NCBI GenBank assembly: GCA_002021875.1
Contig: CP018627.1
Span: forward strand, 2,046,001-2,110,000
Length of the DNA: 64,000 nucleotides
Source: Streptomyces hygroscopicus
GTDB taxonomy: Bacteria; Actinomycetota; Actinomycetes; Streptomycetales; Streptomycetaceae
Direction: 5' to 3'
Both the position numbers and the translations under genes were made by a program. This document shows, in pieces, positions 1 through 7,911 of this stretch (position 1 is its first letter; the number at the start of each line of letters is the position of its first letter). The notes under the pieces are model-generated. The model ran no database searches and was not told the DNA's origin. It saw nothing but the letters and a program-made list of their open reading frames with translations.

Positions 1-175
1 AGCGGTAGAGCGCCATGGGGGCGGAACCGACCGCCTCGGCGACCTTCTTGACGGTCAGCGCGACCTCCGGCTCGCGGAGCGCCAGCTCCGCGGCGCTGCG
101 GACGATCTGCTCGCGCGACAGGCGGGGCGGGCGCCCACGTCCCCTGCGGACGGTCCCCTCCGCGGTCCCGGCCAT
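1..175 (-). CDS. TetR-family transcriptional regulator (N-terminal part, runs off the window)
   Basis: The first 58 codons read from an ATG at 175 towards the window edge. After a basic, Arg/Gly-rich leader comes SREQIVRSAAELALRE and then LTVKKVAEAVGSAPMALYR. This is the helix-turn-helix of TetR-family repressors, with the usual helix-3 ending in ALYR. The ligand-binding domain lies outside the window, so the effector cannot be inferred. The gene points away from the transposon scar and the MFS exporter at 1209-2693. A TetR-exporter pairing is common and is possible here, but about 1 kb of debris separates them. Confidence 0.85.
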   Translation of the reverse strand, partial: MAGTAEGTVRRGRGRPPRLSREQIVRSAAELALREPEVALTVKKVAEAVGSAPMALYR

Positions 176-217
176 CCGGTGTCCTTTCGCTCGCCCCCGT
201 CGTGCCAGGCCCCAAGG

Positions 218-790
218 CTACGCAAGTCGGCTCGGGTGCCGCTCGTGGCCGTCCGAGGCCGTGGACGCCATCTCACGCCGTGCCGGGATGACGACCCGTC
301 CGGCCCGTCCGGACCCCGGGAGATCTGACACGATGTCCCCGGCCAGGTGCAGGCGCCCGCCCCTGTGGCGGAAGCCACGACGGGGGTAGTTCAAACTCAG
401 CCGGGCGTCTCGCTTGCTCTTCCAGCGCGGCATTCCCGCCCGACGGCGCACCGGCAGCCGATCCTTGACGTCCTTCAATGCCTTGGCCCGCGCCGTGGAA
501 AAATCGCGGATCACCTGCTGCTGCGGAACACTCGCGCCCTCCGCAAGCCAGGGAGTGCTACGCCGGGCCCGCGTCAGCATCCTGCCGAGCTGGGCCGGAC
601 CGCACGTCAGCTTCTCGCCGGTCGCCTTGCTGCGCTGATGCACGGCCTTGGAGTTGGCGACGCATTCGTTCCAGATCCACCGGCACCGGTCCCACTCCGC
701 CAGCAGCGCCCCACCAGCGGTCGACGACACACGAAGCCGGTACGTGTACCGGGCATGCCCAGCCTTACCGGCTTCACTTGGTGTCGTCAT
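218..790 (-). pseudogene. tnpB: Truncated IS200/IS605-family tnpB (RNA-guided nuclease) N-terminal fragment
   Basis: From ATG 790 the frame encodes about 150 residues typical of the TnpB N-terminal region: ALLAEWDRCRWIWNECVANS, then a VPQQQVIRDFSTARAKALKD stretch, then GMPRWKSKRDARLSLNYPRR. Family proteins are about 370-450 residues. Here similarity stops near residue 151 (about position 337) and the last 39 codons to the stop at 218 are unrelated sequence. The RuvC-like catalytic domain, the zinc-ribbon and the 3' region that normally yields the guide RNA are all absent, so this is a dead remnant. No tnpA is present. Confidence 0.85.
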
Positions 791-917
791 GAACGCCCTC
801 AGTTCTCCCCTGGCAGACCCCGGACCGCCCGGCGGCGATCCGGCTTCTCCTGCCCCGCTACGCGGGAAACCGGATTGCTCCCCGGCCTGAAGGCCGGGGC
901 ATCCTCCGGGAATCCGG
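337..917 (-). mobile_element. Remnant of an IS200/IS605-type element, tnpB-proximal end retained
   Basis: Upstream of the tnpB fragment is a strong hairpin at 880-899: CCCCGGCC, loop TGAA, GGCCGGGG. It is flanked by GGATT (872-876) and AATCC (913-917). Such palindromes mark the ends of IS200/IS605 elements, which are recognised as single-strand hairpins. The other end is missing because sequence was lost at about 337. The retained end abuts the broken acyl-CoA ligase tail, so insertion plus deletion probably destroyed that gene. The exact boundaries are inferred. Confidence 0.65.
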
Positions 918-1131
918 TGACCGCGCTGGTGGTGGCCGAACCGGGGCGGGAGGTGAGCACGGAGGAGATCCTCGCGCACTGCCGGAGGCGGCTCGCGGCG
1001 CTCAAGGTGCCCAAGGGCTCACCGAGGCGCTGCCGAAGAACCCCAGCGGCAAGATCCTCAAGCGTGAACTGCGGGAGATCTACCGCGACATGGCCGAGGA
1101 GTCCGGGGGCGAGAGCGGCGGCTATATTTGA
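918..1131 (+). pseudogene. 3' remnant of an AMP-binding acyl-CoA synthetase, frameshifted
   Basis: The first part reads VTALVVAEPGREVSTEEI followed by a CRRRLAALKVPK stretch, the C-terminal lobe of ANL-family acyl-CoA/fatty-acid ligases. After KVPK the frame is lost near 1016-1020. A different frame continues with LPKNPSGKILKRELRE, the conserved C-terminal motif carrying the catalytic lysine (PSGKILK), and ends at TGA 1129-1131. Several residues normally between KVPK and the ALPKN motif are missing, so a small out-of-frame deletion fits. The 5' four-fifths is absent, replaced by the transposon remnant. Confidence 0.85.
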
Positions 1132-1138
1132 CGTACCA

Positions 1139-1158
1139 GTTACACAAAATTGTGCGAC
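1139..1158. promoter_or_regulatory. Inverted repeat in front of the MFS gene, candidate operator
   Basis: GTTACACAA-AA-TTGTGCGAC: the inner arms CACAA/TTGTG match perfectly and 7 of 9 positions match overall. It sits 50 bp upstream of the exporter start and just after TTGACG (1127-1132), which could serve as a -35 element. The size and symmetry suit a TetR- or MarR-type repressor. Which protein binds is unknown. Confidence 0.4.
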
Positions 1159-1208
1159 ACTGCTGCGGCACCTGACGTGGACCGGCCGCGCCCCGACGAA
1201 GGAACACC

Positions 1209-2693
1209 GTGACTTCCTTGCCTCCGCCCCCCGATGCCCCCGAAGTGGCGATGACCGCCCACCCGCCGCGCTCCGGACCAGTGGTCGCCGTCCTGGCGTT
1301 CGGCGGAATCGTCGTCTCCCTGATGCAGACCCTCGTCGTGCCGCTGATCCCGGATCTTCCGGGACTGCTGCACACCTCGGCCTCGGACGCCTCCTGGGCG
1401 ATCACCGCCACCCTGCTCGCCGGCGCCGTGGCCACCCCCGTGCTGGGCCGGCTCGGCGATATGTACGGCAAGCGGCGGACGCTGTTGCTCAGCCTGACGA
1501 TGCTGGTGATCGGATCGGTGGTGTGCGCGCTCTCCGACGCGCTCGCGCCCATGATCGTCGGCCGTGCGCTCCAGGGCTTCTCCGCGGGCGTCATCCCGCT
1601 GGGCATCAGCATCATGCGGGACGAATTGCCCGCCGAACGGCTCGGCTCGGCGATGGCCCTGATGAGCTCCTCGCTGGGCGTCGGCGGCGCCCTCGGCCTG
1701 CCCGGCGCCGCGGCGCTGGCCGAACACGCCGACTGGCATGTGCTGTTCTGGGTCTCGGCGAGCCTGGGCGTGGTGGTGATCGCGCTGGTGCTGGCGCTTG
1801 TACCGGAATCCCCGGTGCGCGGCGGCGGGCGGTTCGACCTGGTGGGTGCCATCGGGCTGTCGGCCGGGCTGTTCTGTCTGCTGCTGGCCATCTCCAAGGG
1901 CGCCGACTGGGGCTGGGGCAGCACGACCACCATCGGGCTGTTCGGCGGCGCGGCGGTCGTGCTGCTGCTGTGGAGCCGGTGGGAGCTGCGGGTGACCGGG
2001 CCGCTGGTGGATCTGCGCACCACCATGCGCCGTCAGGTGCTGCTGACCAATCTGGCCTCCATCGTCATCGGCTTCGCGATGTTCGGGATGTCGCTGGTGC
2101 TGCCGCAGCTGCTGCAGATGCCCGAGGCGACCGGGTACGGACTGGGCCAGTCGATGATGACCGCCGGTCTGTGCCTGGGCCCGTCCGGTCTGGTGATGAT
2201 GGCCATCTCACCGCTGTCGGCGCGGATCACGGCCACCTGGGGCCCCAAGGTGTCGCTGATGCTCGGCGCGGGGGTGATCGCCGCCGGGTACGGCATGGGC
2301 GTCTTCCTGATGGACGCCGCATGGCAGGTCGTGATCATCTCGTGTGTGATCGGCGCCGGGATCGGCCTCGCCTACTCCGCCATGCCCGCGCTGATCATGT
2401 CGGCGGTACCGGTGTCCGAGACGGGCGCGGCCAACGGCCTCAACACCCTGATGCGGTCCATCGGCACCTCGACCGCCAGTGCCGTGGTGGGCGTCGTCCT
2501 CGCCCATATGACCACCGCGTTCGGACCCACCGAGGTCCCGTCCCTGAACGGCTTCCGCACCGCCTTCGTGATCGGCGGCGGCGCCGCGCTGGTGGCGCTC
2601 GCGGTCGCCTCGCTGCTGCCGGGCCGCGGTCCGGACCGGCTCACGGCCCCATCGGAGCGGTCCGGCACACCGCAGCCGGTGGCGGGCCGCTGA
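1209..2693 (+). CDS. MFS multidrug efflux transporter (DHA2/EmrB-QacA type)
   Basis: A 494-residue inner-membrane protein from GTG 1209, preceded by GAAGGA at 7-nt spacing; an ATG 14 codons later is an alternative start. Hydrophobic segments run through the whole length, with MFS motif A GRLGDMYGKRR at residues 80-90 between helices 2 and 3 and GRALQGFSAGVIPLG in helix 4. Length and pattern fit the 14-helix proton-drug antiporters. Substrate cannot be read from sequence. It stands alone, with an operator-like repeat upstream and a strong terminator downstream, so it is probably monocistronic. Confidence 0.9.
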   Translation: MTSLPPPPDAPEVAMTAHPPRSGPVVAVLAFGGIVVSLMQTLVVPLIPDLPGLLHTSASDASWAITATLLAGAVATPVLGRLGDMYGKRRTLLLSLTMLVIGSVVCALSDALAPMIVGRALQGFSAGVIPLGISIMRDELPAERLGSAMALMSSSLGVGGALGLPGAAALAEHADWHVLFWVSASLGVVVIALVLALVPESPVRGGGRFDLVGAIGLSAGLFCLLLAISKGADWGWGSTTTIGLFGGAAVVLLLWSRWELRVTGPLVDLRTTMRRQVLLTNLASIVIGFAMFGMSLVLPQLLQMPEATGYGLGQSMMTAGLCLGPSGLVMMAISPLSARITATWGPKVSLMLGAGVIAAGYGMGVFLMDAAWQVVIISCVIGAGIGLAYSAMPALIMSAVPVSETGAANGLNTLMRSIGTSTASAVVGVVLAHMTTAFGPTEVPSLNGFRTAFVIGGGAALVALAVASLLPGRGPDRLTAPSERSGTPQPVAGR

Positions 2694-2737
2694 CCTGGGG
2701 CCGACGACCGACGGCCGACTGTCGAGGTCACTCCGCA

Positions 2738-2796
2738 GCCGCCCGTATCTCCCCGCCCGCCCGCGTGGCGGAAGGGGGGATACGGGCGGCTTTGTC
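2738..2796 (+). terminator. Rho-independent-type terminator after the MFS gene
   Basis: A 12-bp perfect stem (GCCGCCCGTATC 2738-2749 with GATACGGGCGGC 2779-2790), extended by CCCC/GGGG, is followed by TTTGTCTT. Confidence 0.85.
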
Positions 2797-3134
2797 TTGG
2801 CGGGGGCGCATACGGGCCATCATGTGGACAGCGGTTGACGGAACGGGCCTGTGCGGGGCTGAATGATGCGGGTGAGGACTGAGCTGCCCCTGGTCACACG
2901 CGACCACATCGACTTCGGTCGGGTGTGGTCCGCTTCCTGTTCCGGCTGACCCGGCAGCGGGCCGTCCCACCGGCCGCCCTCTTCTGATCTCAGGCTCTTC
3001 CGATCTCAGGGCCCTCGTCTGCCACTTCCGCGCCTGACGCGCCATCACCCCGCAAACCGCGACATGTTCCGGTTCCGGGGTGCTTCTCCCCTTTTCGGCT
3101 TCGCCCCCTTTCCCGCTTCCCGAAAGGTCACCCC
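2797..3134. other. Intergenic region without a recognisable gene
   Basis: Open frames here lack typical codon use or homology that I recognise. TTGACG at 2835-2840 could be a -35 element but has no good -10 partner. The last bases hold AAAGGT, the ribosome-binding site of the next gene. Confidence 0.5.
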
Positions 3135-3689
3135 ATGTCCGTGGAGTTCCTCGGCACCGCCGCCACCGACGACGACTCGCAGCCCGGTCCGCGCTCCGGC
3201 GCGGCCTTCGCGGCCGAACCCCCGCCCCGGCTGACGGTGGCCCGGGTGACCGTCGACGATCCGCGGGTCGAGCCGCTGCTGCGCGAGCTGGCGTACGAGT
3301 ACTCCACCCGCTACGGCAGGGCGGCCGACAGTGAGCTGAGCCGCTATCCGGCCGAGGACTTCGCCCCGCCGCACGGGGAGCTGCTTCTGCTGCTGGAGGG
3401 CGGAGAGCCGGTCGCCGGGGGTGCGTACCGGCGGTATGACGGGCGGACGGCGGAGCTCAAGCGGATCTGGACGCACTCGGGCCACCGGCGCCGCGGGCTG
3501 GCCCGCCGGGTGGTGGCGGAGTTGGAGCGGTCGGCCGCCGAGCGCGGCTACCGCCGGATCTACCTCACCACCGGGCCCCGCCAGCCGGAGGCGCGCGGGC
3601 TGTATCTGGCCACCGGCTACACCCCGCTGTTCGATATCTCGGCCGACCCGGAGACCATCGGCCCGCTCCCCTTCGAAAAGGGGCTGTAG
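3135..3689 (+). CDS. GNAT-family N-acetyltransferase
   Basis: A 184-residue cytosolic protein starting at ATG 3135 after AAAGGTCACCCC. The acetyl-CoA pyrophosphate-binding motif is HRRRGLARRVVAELERSA (residues 117-134). It is followed by GYRRIYLTTGPRQPEARGLY and the beta-bulge segment typical of the fold. The substrate is unknown. The 30-residue N-terminal leader is low-complexity. The gene precedes an amino-acid ABC locus but a terminator hairpin (3725-3753) separates them, so coupling is only positional. A role in modifying an imported amino compound is possible but speculative. Confidence 0.85.
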   Translation: MSVEFLGTAATDDDSQPGPRSGAAFAAEPPPRLTVARVTVDDPRVEPLLRELAYEYSTRYGRAADSELSRYPAEDFAPPHGELLLLLEGGEPVAGGAYRRYDGRTAELKRIWTHSGHRRRGLARRVVAELERSAAERGYRRIYLTTGPRQPEARGLYLATGYTPLFDISADPETIGPLPFEKGL

Positions 3690-3724
3690 GCCCGGCGGAG
3701 CCCACTCCGCCGACACCCGTCCGT

Positions 3725-3753
3725 CCGTCCGCCCGGCCGCTCCGGGCGGACGG
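3725..3753 (+). terminator. Hairpin terminator after the acetyltransferase gene
   Basis: The perfect 12-bp stem CCGTCCGCCCGG / CCGGGCGGACGG has a 5-nt loop and no marked T-run, as is common in high-GC actinobacteria. Confidence 0.7.
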
Positions 3754-3772
3754 GCACATTCCCCCGTTTACG

Positions 3773-3826
3773 GTTGACCGTTCTGTGTCAACTGTTGGTG
3801 AACGCCCCCACGTGCGGTTTTAGGAT
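3773..3826 (+). promoter_or_regulatory. Promoter/operator region of the amino-acid ABC operon
   Basis: GTTGAC (3773-3778) and GTCAAC (3787-3792) form a perfect inverted repeat with an 8-bp spacer. Downstream, TAGGAT (3821-3826) resembles a -10 element, with TGAACG (3799-3804) at 16-bp spacing. The repeat lies just upstream of the possible -35, a position suited to a regulator. The ArsR-type protein at 9835-10926 is a candidate binder by proximity only. Confidence 0.45.
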
Positions 3827-3866
3827 GCGGTAATTCTGCCGCGACCCGACCGTCCGAAGGCACACC

Positions 3867-4775
3867 ATGACCCAGGCCCCGAACGTCGATGCACTACCCG
3901 AGCCAACCGTGCTCAAACGCGCGAAGCGACGGCGTCCCGGACTTCTGGTGGCCAATGCGATCGTGCTGGTACTGGCCGCGATGGCGGTCACCACGATATT
4001 CACCAACCCTCGTTTCGAGTGGCACACCGTCGCGAAATACTTCTTTGAAATCCGGGTGCTGAAGGGCATCGGGGTCAGCATCGGAATGACCGCGGTGACC
4101 ATGGCGATTTCTCTGGTGTCCGGCACTCTCGTCGCTCTTATGCGGATGGGCGACTCCCGGCTCATGTCCACGGTCGCGGCGGCGTTTATCTGGGTTTTCC
4201 GCAGCATTCCCATGCTGGTGCAGCTACTGTTCTGGTACAACCTCGCCGCCCTGTTTCCGACGCTGTCCCTCGGCATTCCCTGGGGGCCGCGTTTCGTCAC
4301 CTTCGACTCGAACGACGTCATCGGCCCGCTGACCGCCGCGATCATCGGCCTGACCCTCCATGAGACGGCGTACATCGCGGAGTTGATCCGTTCGGGGCTG
4401 CTCTCGGTGCCCGACGGACAGCATCAGGCGGCATCCGCGCTGGGGTTGACGCCGACTCAGGTCTTCTTCCGCATCACCCTCCCCCAGGCGCTGCGGGTCA
4501 TCGTCCCACCGATGGGAAATGAGCTGATATCTCTCCTCAAGGCCACCTCTCTGGTCAGCGTGATCACCCTGGCCGACCTGCTCTACTCGGTCCAGCTGAT
4601 TTACGCCAAGAACTTCCAGACCGTTCCGCTGTTGATCGTGGCCGCCATTTGGTACATGATCATCACTGGCGTCATCACTCTTCTGCAGCAGCGCCTGGAG
4701 CGACGTCTGGGACGACACACCCTGATTTCGGCCGACAAGGCCGGGAAAGTGAAGAGGATCGAGCACTCGGTATGA
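3867..4775 (+). CDS. Amino-acid ABC transporter permease (HisM/GlnP type)
   Basis: A 302-residue integral membrane protein with about five hydrophobic helices. The ATPase-contact EAA loop [20 protein letters not shown] lies at about residues 189-208. The preceding [21 protein letters not shown] is the classic polar-amino-acid permease signature. The 3' end overlaps the ATPase gene by ATGA at 4772-4775, indicating translational coupling. The family imports polar amino acids or opines. With one permease gene, the transporter is probably a homodimer. Confidence 0.93.
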   Translation: MTQAPNVDALPEPTVLKRAKRRRPGLLVANAIVLVLAAMAVTTIFTNPRFEWHTVAKYFFEIRVLKGIGVSIGMTAVTMAISLVSGTLVALMRMGDSRLMSTVAAAFIWVFRSIPMLVQLLFWYNLAALFPTLSLGIPWGPRFVTFDSNDVIGPLTAAIIGLTLHETAYIAELIRSGLLSVPDGQHQAASALGLTPTQVFFRITLPQALRVIVPPMGNELISLLKATSLVSVITLADLLYSVQLIYAKNFQTVPLLIVAAIWYMIITGVITLLQQRLERRLGRHTLISADKAGKVKRIEHSV

Positions 4776-5560
4776 CCGTGGCATCGGAAAAGCAATCGCA
4801 GGCGGTCGTCTCCCTGCGTGGGATCCGTAAGTCGTTCCGTGGCACCGAGGTGTTGCACGGCATCTCCCTGGATATCCGCCGAGGTGAGACGGTCTGTCTG
4901 ATCGGTCCCTCCGGATCCGGAAAGAGCACGCTGCTGCGCTGCGTCAATCACCTCGAGGTGCCGGACCAGGGCGTGGTGGTGGTCGACGGCAGCGTCATCG
5001 GCTACCAGCTACGCGGCCGTACTCTGCATGAGCTGGGCCCCCGGGAGCTGGCCGCCCAGCGCTCGGCGATGGGCATGGTGTTCCAGAGCTTCAATCTGTT
5101 CCCGCACCTGACCGCCCGCGAGAACATCGTGGAGGCCCCGCGCCGGGTGCTCGGGCTCTCCAAGGCCCAAGCCGACCAGCGGGCCGTGGAGCTGATGACC
5201 CGGGTCGGGCTCGCCCACAAGCTGGACAGCTATCCGGACAAGCTCTCCGGCGGCCAGCAGCAGCGGGTGGCCATCGCCCGCGCCCTGGCGATGCGCCCCA
5301 AGGTGATGCTCTTCGACGAGCCGACCTCCGCCCTCGACCCCGAGATGGTGCAGGAGGTGCTCAGCGTCATCAGGGACCTGGCCCGCGAGGGCATGACGCT
5401 GGTCGTCGTCACCCATGAGATGCGCTTCGCCGCCGATATCGCTGACCGGATCGTTTTCATGGACGACGGCCGGATCGTCGAAGAAGGTGCACCTGACCAG
5501 CTACTGCGCACCCCCTCACACGACCGCACCCGTACGTTCCTGTCGAAGGTCTCCCCATGA
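4772..5560 (+). CDS. Amino-acid ABC transporter ATP-binding protein (GlnQ type)
   Basis: A 262-residue cytoplasmic ATPase. ATG 4772 is chosen because it overlaps the permease stop and starts a normal-length protein. Walker [10 protein letters not shown] is at residues 45-53, the Q-loop at MVFQSFNLF (about 102-110), the signature LSGGQQQR at 158-165 and Walker B VMLFDEP at 178-184, followed by a switch-histidine region VVVTHEM. It powers the permease encoded immediately upstream; the cognate binding protein is the lipoprotein at 6959-7903. Its stop overlaps the start of a 32-codon ORF (ATGA at 5557-5560). Confidence 0.95.
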   Translation: MTVASEKQSQAVVSLRGIRKSFRGTEVLHGISLDIRRGETVCLIGPSGSGKSTLLRCVNHLEVPDQGVVVVDGSVIGYQLRGRTLHELGPRELAAQRSAMGMVFQSFNLFPHLTARENIVEAPRRVLGLSKAQADQRAVELMTRVGLAHKLDSYPDKLSGGQQQRVAIARALAMRPKVMLFDEPTSALDPEMVQEVLSVIRDLAREGMTLVVVTHEMRFAADIADRIVFMDDGRIVEEGAPDQLLRTPSHDRTRTFLSKVSP

Positions 5561-5655
5561 GCGACGCACGCGCGGCTGCCGGGCCGCACCCGGCTACGGT
5601 GCCCGCGCCGCTGCGCCGCGCGCGCGGAGAAGCGAATGAGAGCTGCACAGCATGA
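5557..5655 (+). CDS. Small translationally coupled ORF (32 aa), unknown function
   Basis: ATG 5557 overlaps the ATPase stop (ATGA) and its TGA 5653-5655 overlaps the ATG of the dipeptidase gene (ATGA at 5652). The product begins [20 protein letters not shown] and is Arg/Ala/Pro-rich, with one cysteine near the end and no membrane segment. I recognise no family. Overlap at both ends suggests it at least carries ribosomes from the ATPase to the dipeptidase gene. It could be a leader-like coupling cistron rather than a functional peptide. Confidence 0.45.
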   Translation: MSDARAAAGPHPATVPAPLRRARGEANESCTA

Positions 5656-6905
5656 GCACCGAACTTCCCCTGCCCGCCAAGACCGTCCGGCGCCTGGAGC
5701 TGTGGGACTCCTACCGCTCGTACCAGTACCTGGAGGCCGGGGAGGACTTCCGCGCCTTCGAGCTGGCGCCCGCGCTCGGCCGGGTCCCCGGGTCCGCGCT
5801 GGAGTGGAGCGAGGACGTCGAGGTCCGCGCACGGGACTTCGAGGAGCGCCATCCGGTGATCTCCGCGCATGACCATCTCTCGCTGCGCCCCGCGGACCCG
5901 GGGGACTTCGCCGACTACCGCCGCCAGGGCCGGGAGTCGATTCCCTACGAGGGCATCGCCCACTCGGGGGTCGACCTGTTCTTCGACGGCGGCCCGGCCG
6001 CGGTGAGCATGATCCGCTCGCATGCCCCCTGGGACTGGGACGACACGGTCAGCGATCTGGCCATGCGCCAGGCGGACCTCGCCCATCAGCGGCTGGTGAC
6101 GCCCGTCCGTACGCTCGAGGAGGCCGACCGGGCACGGGCCGGCGATCAGGTGGGGGTGGTGCTGACCCTGGAGTCCGCCTCCCCCATCGGCAATGACATC
6201 GACCGGCTCGATCTGCTCTACGGTCTGGGCGTCCGCCTGCTCGGCCTGGTCTACAGCGAGAGCAATCAGCTGGGTTCGGGGCTCGCCGACACCGGTGACA
6301 CCGGTCTGACCCTGCTCGGCCGCCGGGCGCTGCGCCGGATGAACGACCTCGGGATCATCGTCGACGTCTCGCACAGCGGGGACGCGACGGCCCTGGACGC
6401 CGTGCGCCGTTCCGCCGCGCCCGTGGTGATCACCCATGCCGGGTCCCGGGCACTGTGGCCGACCCCGCGGATGAAGCCGGACGATGTGATCCGGGCCTGC
6501 GCCGGGTCCGGCGGGTTCATCGGCGTCGAGGCGGCGCCGCATACGACCATCACCGCCCAGCACCCCCGGCACAGCCTGGACTCGGTGATGGAACACATCG
6601 AGCGCTGCGTCGATCTGGTCGGCATCGACCATGTGGCCTTCGGCCCGGACACCAACTTCGGCGATCACACGGCCTGGCACCGGACGTTCGCCCCGCTCTT
6701 CGGCAAGGACGACGCGCACGACGGCAAGGCCCCCGAACTGCCGCCACACGAGGAGGTCGCGTACGTACGCGGCTGTGAGAACCCCGCGGAGGCAGTCGGC
6801 AACATGATCCGGTGGCTGTTCGAGCGGGGCTACTCCGAAGCGGACGTGGCCAAGCTGGCTGGGGGCAACGTACGGCGCGTCGCCGAGACCGTCTGGGGCC
6901 GCTGA
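5652..6905 (+). CDS. Membrane-dipeptidase-family metallopeptidase (M19)
   Basis: A 417-residue TIM-barrel metal hydrolase that cleaves dipeptides, including D-containing ones in this family. Ligand candidates align with the renal dipeptidase pattern: H73 in SAHDH, E174 in LTLESAS, H241 in VDVSHSG, H262 in VITHAGS and D333 in FGPDTNF. The first motif is H-D-H (H75) where renal dipeptidase has H-x-D, so one zinc ligand differs. No signal peptide is visible, so it is probably cytosolic and acts on imported peptides. It sits between the transporter ATPase and binding-protein genes. Confidence 0.88.
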   Translation: MSTELPLPAKTVRRLELWDSYRSYQYLEAGEDFRAFELAPALGRVPGSALEWSEDVEVRARDFEERHPVISAHDHLSLRPADPGDFADYRRQGRESIPYEGIAHSGVDLFFDGGPAAVSMIRSHAPWDWDDTVSDLAMRQADLAHQRLVTPVRTLEEADRARAGDQVGVVLTLESASPIGNDIDRLDLLYGLGVRLLGLVYSESNQLGSGLADTGDTGLTLLGRRALRRMNDLGIIVDVSHSGDATALDAVRRSAAPVVITHAGSRALWPTPRMKPDDVIRACAGSGGFIGVEAAPHTTITAQHPRHSLDSVMEHIERCVDLVGIDHVAFGPDTNFGDHTAWHRTFAPLFGKDDAHDGKAPELPPHEEVAYVRGCENPAEAVGNMIRWLFERGYSEADVAKLAGGNVRRVAETVWGR

Positions 6906-6958
6906 CCGGTCCCGTTCTTCCGCATCCGCTACCCCCCACCTCCCGGAATGGAGCACCC

Positions 6959-7903
6959 ATGCGCAACCGTCCCCATGTCGCCGCATGCGCCCTGCTGGCT
7001 TCCCTGACGCTCACCCTGTCCGCCTGTTCGGTGGACGACACCCCTGGCGACGGCAAGGCCAAGAGGAGCCATCCGGCGGCCACGCTCGCCCCGGAACCCA
7101 AGGACAGCGCGCTGGCGGCCGAGGTGCCCGAGGAGTACACCAAGAAGACACTGATCATGGGTGTCAGCGAGTACGCGCCGTACGTCACCTTCGAGTCCGA
7201 CGGGAAGATCACCGGGCTGGTCCCCGAACTGTCCGCGCAGCTCTCCTCGCTGCTCGATGTGAAGATCAAGGTGGAGCGGACCAACTTCGACGCGGTGATC
7301 CCGGGGCTGAAGTCCGGCCGGATCGACCTCAGCGCCCCCTCCGGCGACTTCATCGAGCGTCAGAAGGAAGTCGACTTCGCCGACTTCGCGCAGAGCAGTG
7401 TGACGCTGATGGTGCTCAAGGACAGCTCCTTCCGCCCCAAGAACGGTCTCGAGGTCTGCGGGCACAAGGTCGGCGTCGAGAAGGGCGCCGGAACGCAGAA
7501 CGTGCTCGCCGCGCAGAACAAACGCTGTGCCGCGAAGGGCAAGCCGTCGGTGGACGTGAAGCCCTACACCGACCTGCCCGCCGCCTCGCTGGCGCTGCAG
7601 AGCAAGCGCGTGGACGCGGTGGCCGCGCCCAGCGCCTCCAACACCTCGGTCAGCCAGAACGCGCAGGACCGCTTCGCGACGCTCGAGCTCAAGGACATGA
7701 TGGACCTGCCCGCCGCGACGGCCATCTACGGCATCCAGGCCAAGAAGGGCACCGGGCTCGCCTCCGTGATCGTCAAGGGGCTGCAGAAGATGTACGAATC
7801 GGGCACCTACGCCAAGCTCTTCGGCCAGTGGGGGCTGCCGCTGTCCACGGTCACCCGGTCCCAGCTCGCCGTCAACGGCTCCAAGCAATCCCAGACCCAG
7901 TGA
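6959..7903 (+). CDS. Amino-acid ABC transporter substrate-binding lipoprotein
   Basis: A 314-residue exported lipoprotein. ATG 6959 gives a basic n-region, a hydrophobic core and lipobox LSAC with C23, placing it on the outer face of the membrane. The mature part matches family-3 (PBPb) solute-binding proteins: LIMGVSEYAPYVTFESDGKI, GLVPELSAQLSSLL, and DAVIPGLKSGRIDLSAP in lobe 1. It should deliver substrate to the permease encoded at 3867-4775. Eight bases separate it from the hydrolase gene that follows. Confidence 0.92.
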   Translation: MRNRPHVAACALLASLTLTLSACSVDDTPGDGKAKRSHPAATLAPEPKDSALAAEVPEEYTKKTLIMGVSEYAPYVTFESDGKITGLVPELSAQLSSLLDVKIKVERTNFDAVIPGLKSGRIDLSAPSGDFIERQKEVDFADFAQSSVTLMVLKDSSFRPKNGLEVCGHKVGVEKGAGTQNVLAAQNKRCAAKGKPSVDVKPYTDLPAASLALQSKRVDAVAAPSASNTSVSQNAQDRFATLELKDMMDLPAATAIYGIQAKKGTGLASVIVKGLQKMYESGTYAKLFGQWGLPLSTVTRSQLAVNGSKQSQTQ

Positions 7904-7911
7904 GATCTTCC

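Noticed and set aside
218..917. Functional TnpB with guide RNA
   Set aside because: The RuvC domain and 3' guide-encoding end are missing, so no RNA-guided activity is possible from this copy.
1058..2026. Long open frame antisense to the MFS gene
   Set aside because: It mirrors the third-position GC of the real gene, has low-complexity Ser/Thr/Arg-rich sequence and no family match; such antisense frames occur opposite most genes here (e.g. 7807-9762, 22446-23771, 40198-42669).
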